Positions 4,104 through 5,028 of a stretch of 5,028 nucleotides of DNA are shown here, piece by piece. The stretch comes from Clostridiales bacterium. GTDB lineage: Bacteria; Bacillota; Clostridia; Oscillospirales; Butyricicoccaceae. Made by a program: the position numbers and the translations under genes. Where the stretch lies: contig JAHZFK010000077.1 of assembly GCA_019421385.1 (NCBI GenBank), forward strand, positions 1 through 5,028, given 5' to 3'. The stretch's first letter is position 1. The number at the start of each line of letters is the position of its first letter. Below the pieces are notes generated by a model that saw nothing but the letters and a program-made list of their open reading frames with translations, searched no databases and was not told where the DNA came from.

Positions 4104-4832
4104 ATGTTTCGGCCTGCTGAACAAGACTCAAGCACTAAAATGGTGTCATTTTCCACAATTGGCAGTACCTACAACGGACAGTATCCTAAAATTATGCGGT
4201 GTCCGTATTGCAAAACCCATACCGACAGTGGATATACTGACAAGCACTTCTTTCGCCTATCCGACAAATCCACATTTTTTGTTGTTGCGCAGCAATGCAC
4301 CTGTTGTAATAAACTTTTTGCTGGATTGTATATGATAGAAAATGGCGTCCCTGGCACCTTAGGGTCATATCCAACTGCTACAGAAGTCAATGATGTTGAT
4401 CCCATACTTGCACAGTGCTCACCACATTTCGCTGAATTATACAAACAGGCAAACGCATGCTATACAAGAGGCTTTTACGATCTGGCCGGAATGGGATTTC
4501 GTGCCGCCTTGGAGTGTTTAGTAAAGGACTTTGCAATTAAATACAAAGGTATCTCGCCTGATGAAGCTGCCAAGGCGGGATTGTCTGAAGCGATAAAGAA
4601 CTATCTTGGAAAAGATGCCCTTATAAACGCTGCCGATGTCGTCCGTTATTTAGGTAACGATTACACCCATTACCAACGCAAATATGAAGACTACGACATA
4701 GATACATTGCTCGACTATATGAACGTTCTTTGCTCCTTGCTAATAGTTCAAATCAAAGCGTTGAATCCGCCCTTACGTCGGCCAAGCAGGAATCCGCCAG
4801 CAGTTTCCCATCCAGAGACCAGTACTGAGTGA
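4104..4832 (+). CDS. Zinc-ribbon plus DUF4145 domain protein, candidate accessory (moron/defence) gene
   Basis: Two CxxC pairs, CPYC (C33, C36) and CTCC (C65, C68), form an N-terminal zinc-binding knuckle. Residues about 100-215 match the DUF4145 pattern: PHFAELYKQANACYTRG, YDLAGMGFRAALECLVKDF, LSEAIKNYL and the signature RYLGNDYTHY (R181, G184, N185, H189). DUF4145 is a helical domain that, to my recollection, has been grouped with HEPN-like folds and occurs with restriction and defence genes; the R...GN...H signature is reminiscent of HEPN but the spacing is not the canonical Rx4-6H. It is the only plus-strand gene and reads at lower GC (two sampled 60-base lines 45%, versus 68% in one dnaB line). 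The last 22 residues (NPPLRRPSRNPP and after) are proline/arginine-rich and lie where it overlaps the convergent gene. The start is ATG at 4104, nine bases after AAAGGA. Molecular function unknown. Confidence 0.85.
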   Translation: MFRPAEQDSSTKMVSFSTIGSTYNGQYPKIMRCPYCKTHTDSGYTDKHFFRLSDKSTFFVVAQQCTCCNKLFAGLYMIENGVPGTLGSYPTATEVNDVDPILAQCSPHFAELYKQANACYTRGFYDLAGMGFRAALECLVKDFAIKYKGISPDEAAKAGLSEAIKNYLGKDALINAADVVRYLGNDYTHYQRKYEDYDIDTLLDYMNVLCSLLIVQIKALNPPLRRPSRNPPAVSHPETSTE

Positions 4833-5007
4833 TAATTGATGCTGGGTCATCTGCAGTACCTCGTCCCACCAGGGCTTTTGTTTCGATTACGCGGATAACC
4901 CGAGCATTGTCCGTACCACGCGGTCTTGCGGTCTGCGCAGCCATCATGTGCGCTCCTTTTTCCAGTTCGTTTTTGAGCGCTTTACGCAGAGCATGAATAT
5001 GGTCCAT
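4753..5007 (-). CDS. Small phage protein of the GTxxDPxxxxTQYW type, unknown function (84 aa)
   Basis: The core VIETKALVGRGTADDPASII followed by TQYWSLDGKLLAD (about residues 39-73) matches a short conserved hypothetical protein that recurs in Firmicutes prophages; no activity is assigned to it as far as I know. The residue 1-20 extension is helical and basic/acidic. The start is ATG at 5005-5007, preceded six bases upstream by an excellent GGAGGTGA (5014-5021). A second ATG pair at residues 21-22 (4942-4947) has its own AAGGAG five bases upstream, so a 64-residue form may also be made. The last 80 bases overlap the convergent DUF4145 gene. The tail after LLAD (SCLADVRADSTL) is outside the conserved core. 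Confidence 0.75.
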   Translation of the reverse strand: MDHIHALRKALKNELEKGAHMMAAQTARPRGTDNARVIRVIETKALVGRGTADDPASIITQYWSLDGKLLADSCLADVRADSTL

Positions 5008-5028
5008 TCCCTCTCACCTCCTCATATC

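Overview
The window looks like the early (replication and regulation) region of a temperate phage, phage-plasmid or related integrative element of a GC-rich Clostridia host (Oscillospiraceae-like). This rests on strong GGAGGT-type ribosome sites, frequent GTG/TTG starts, gene families common in Firmicutes prophages (small Xre repressors, a winged-helix replication initiator, a DnaB-type helicase, short acidic phage proteins) and tight head-to-tail packing. The host assignment is inference.

Layout. Nearly everything is on the minus strand and is best read from high to low coordinates. At the right edge (4753-5007) a small phage protein of the 'GTxxDPxxxxTQYW' type is encoded on minus. Convergent with it, and overlapping its 3' end, is the only plus-strand gene (4104-4832), a zinc-ribbon plus DUF4145 protein of visibly lower GC than its neighbours. 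A short divergent control region follows (4037-4103). It contains a perfect 10+10 bp inverted repeat covering promoter-like elements in both directions. From there the minus-strand operon runs through three Xre-type helix-turn-helix proteins (3836-4036, 3613-3834, 3107-3574), a 35-residue single-pass membrane protein (2914-3021), a Myb/SANT-like DNA-binding protein (2510-2917), a replication initiator split by a frameshift (1654-2513), a DnaB-family helicase (389-1660), an 87-residue unknown protein (107-370) and the start of a ParA partition ATPase (1-100, cut by the window edge).

How the parts work together (inference). The 4063-4092 operator is probably a switch bound by one of the Xre proteins. 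It would govern the early operon on one side and the DUF4145 gene on the other. The early operon supplies initiator, helicase and a partition ATPase, which is a self-contained replicon. Inside the initiator gene lies a six-copy GC-rich palindromic repeat array next to an AT-rich stretch, an arrangement resembling the lambda O/ori design. I propose it as the replication origin. Most adjacent minus-strand genes overlap by 4-7 bases or are within a few bases of each other, and five of the starts are GTG or TTG, which points to translational coupling.

Most notable points: the initiator frameshift (one missing base in a C run would explain it), the candidate intragenic origin, the DUF4145 gene sitting where a repressor or integrase would normally be, and the symmetric operator. 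No integrase, classical CI repressor, tRNA, CRISPR array or insertion sequence is visible.
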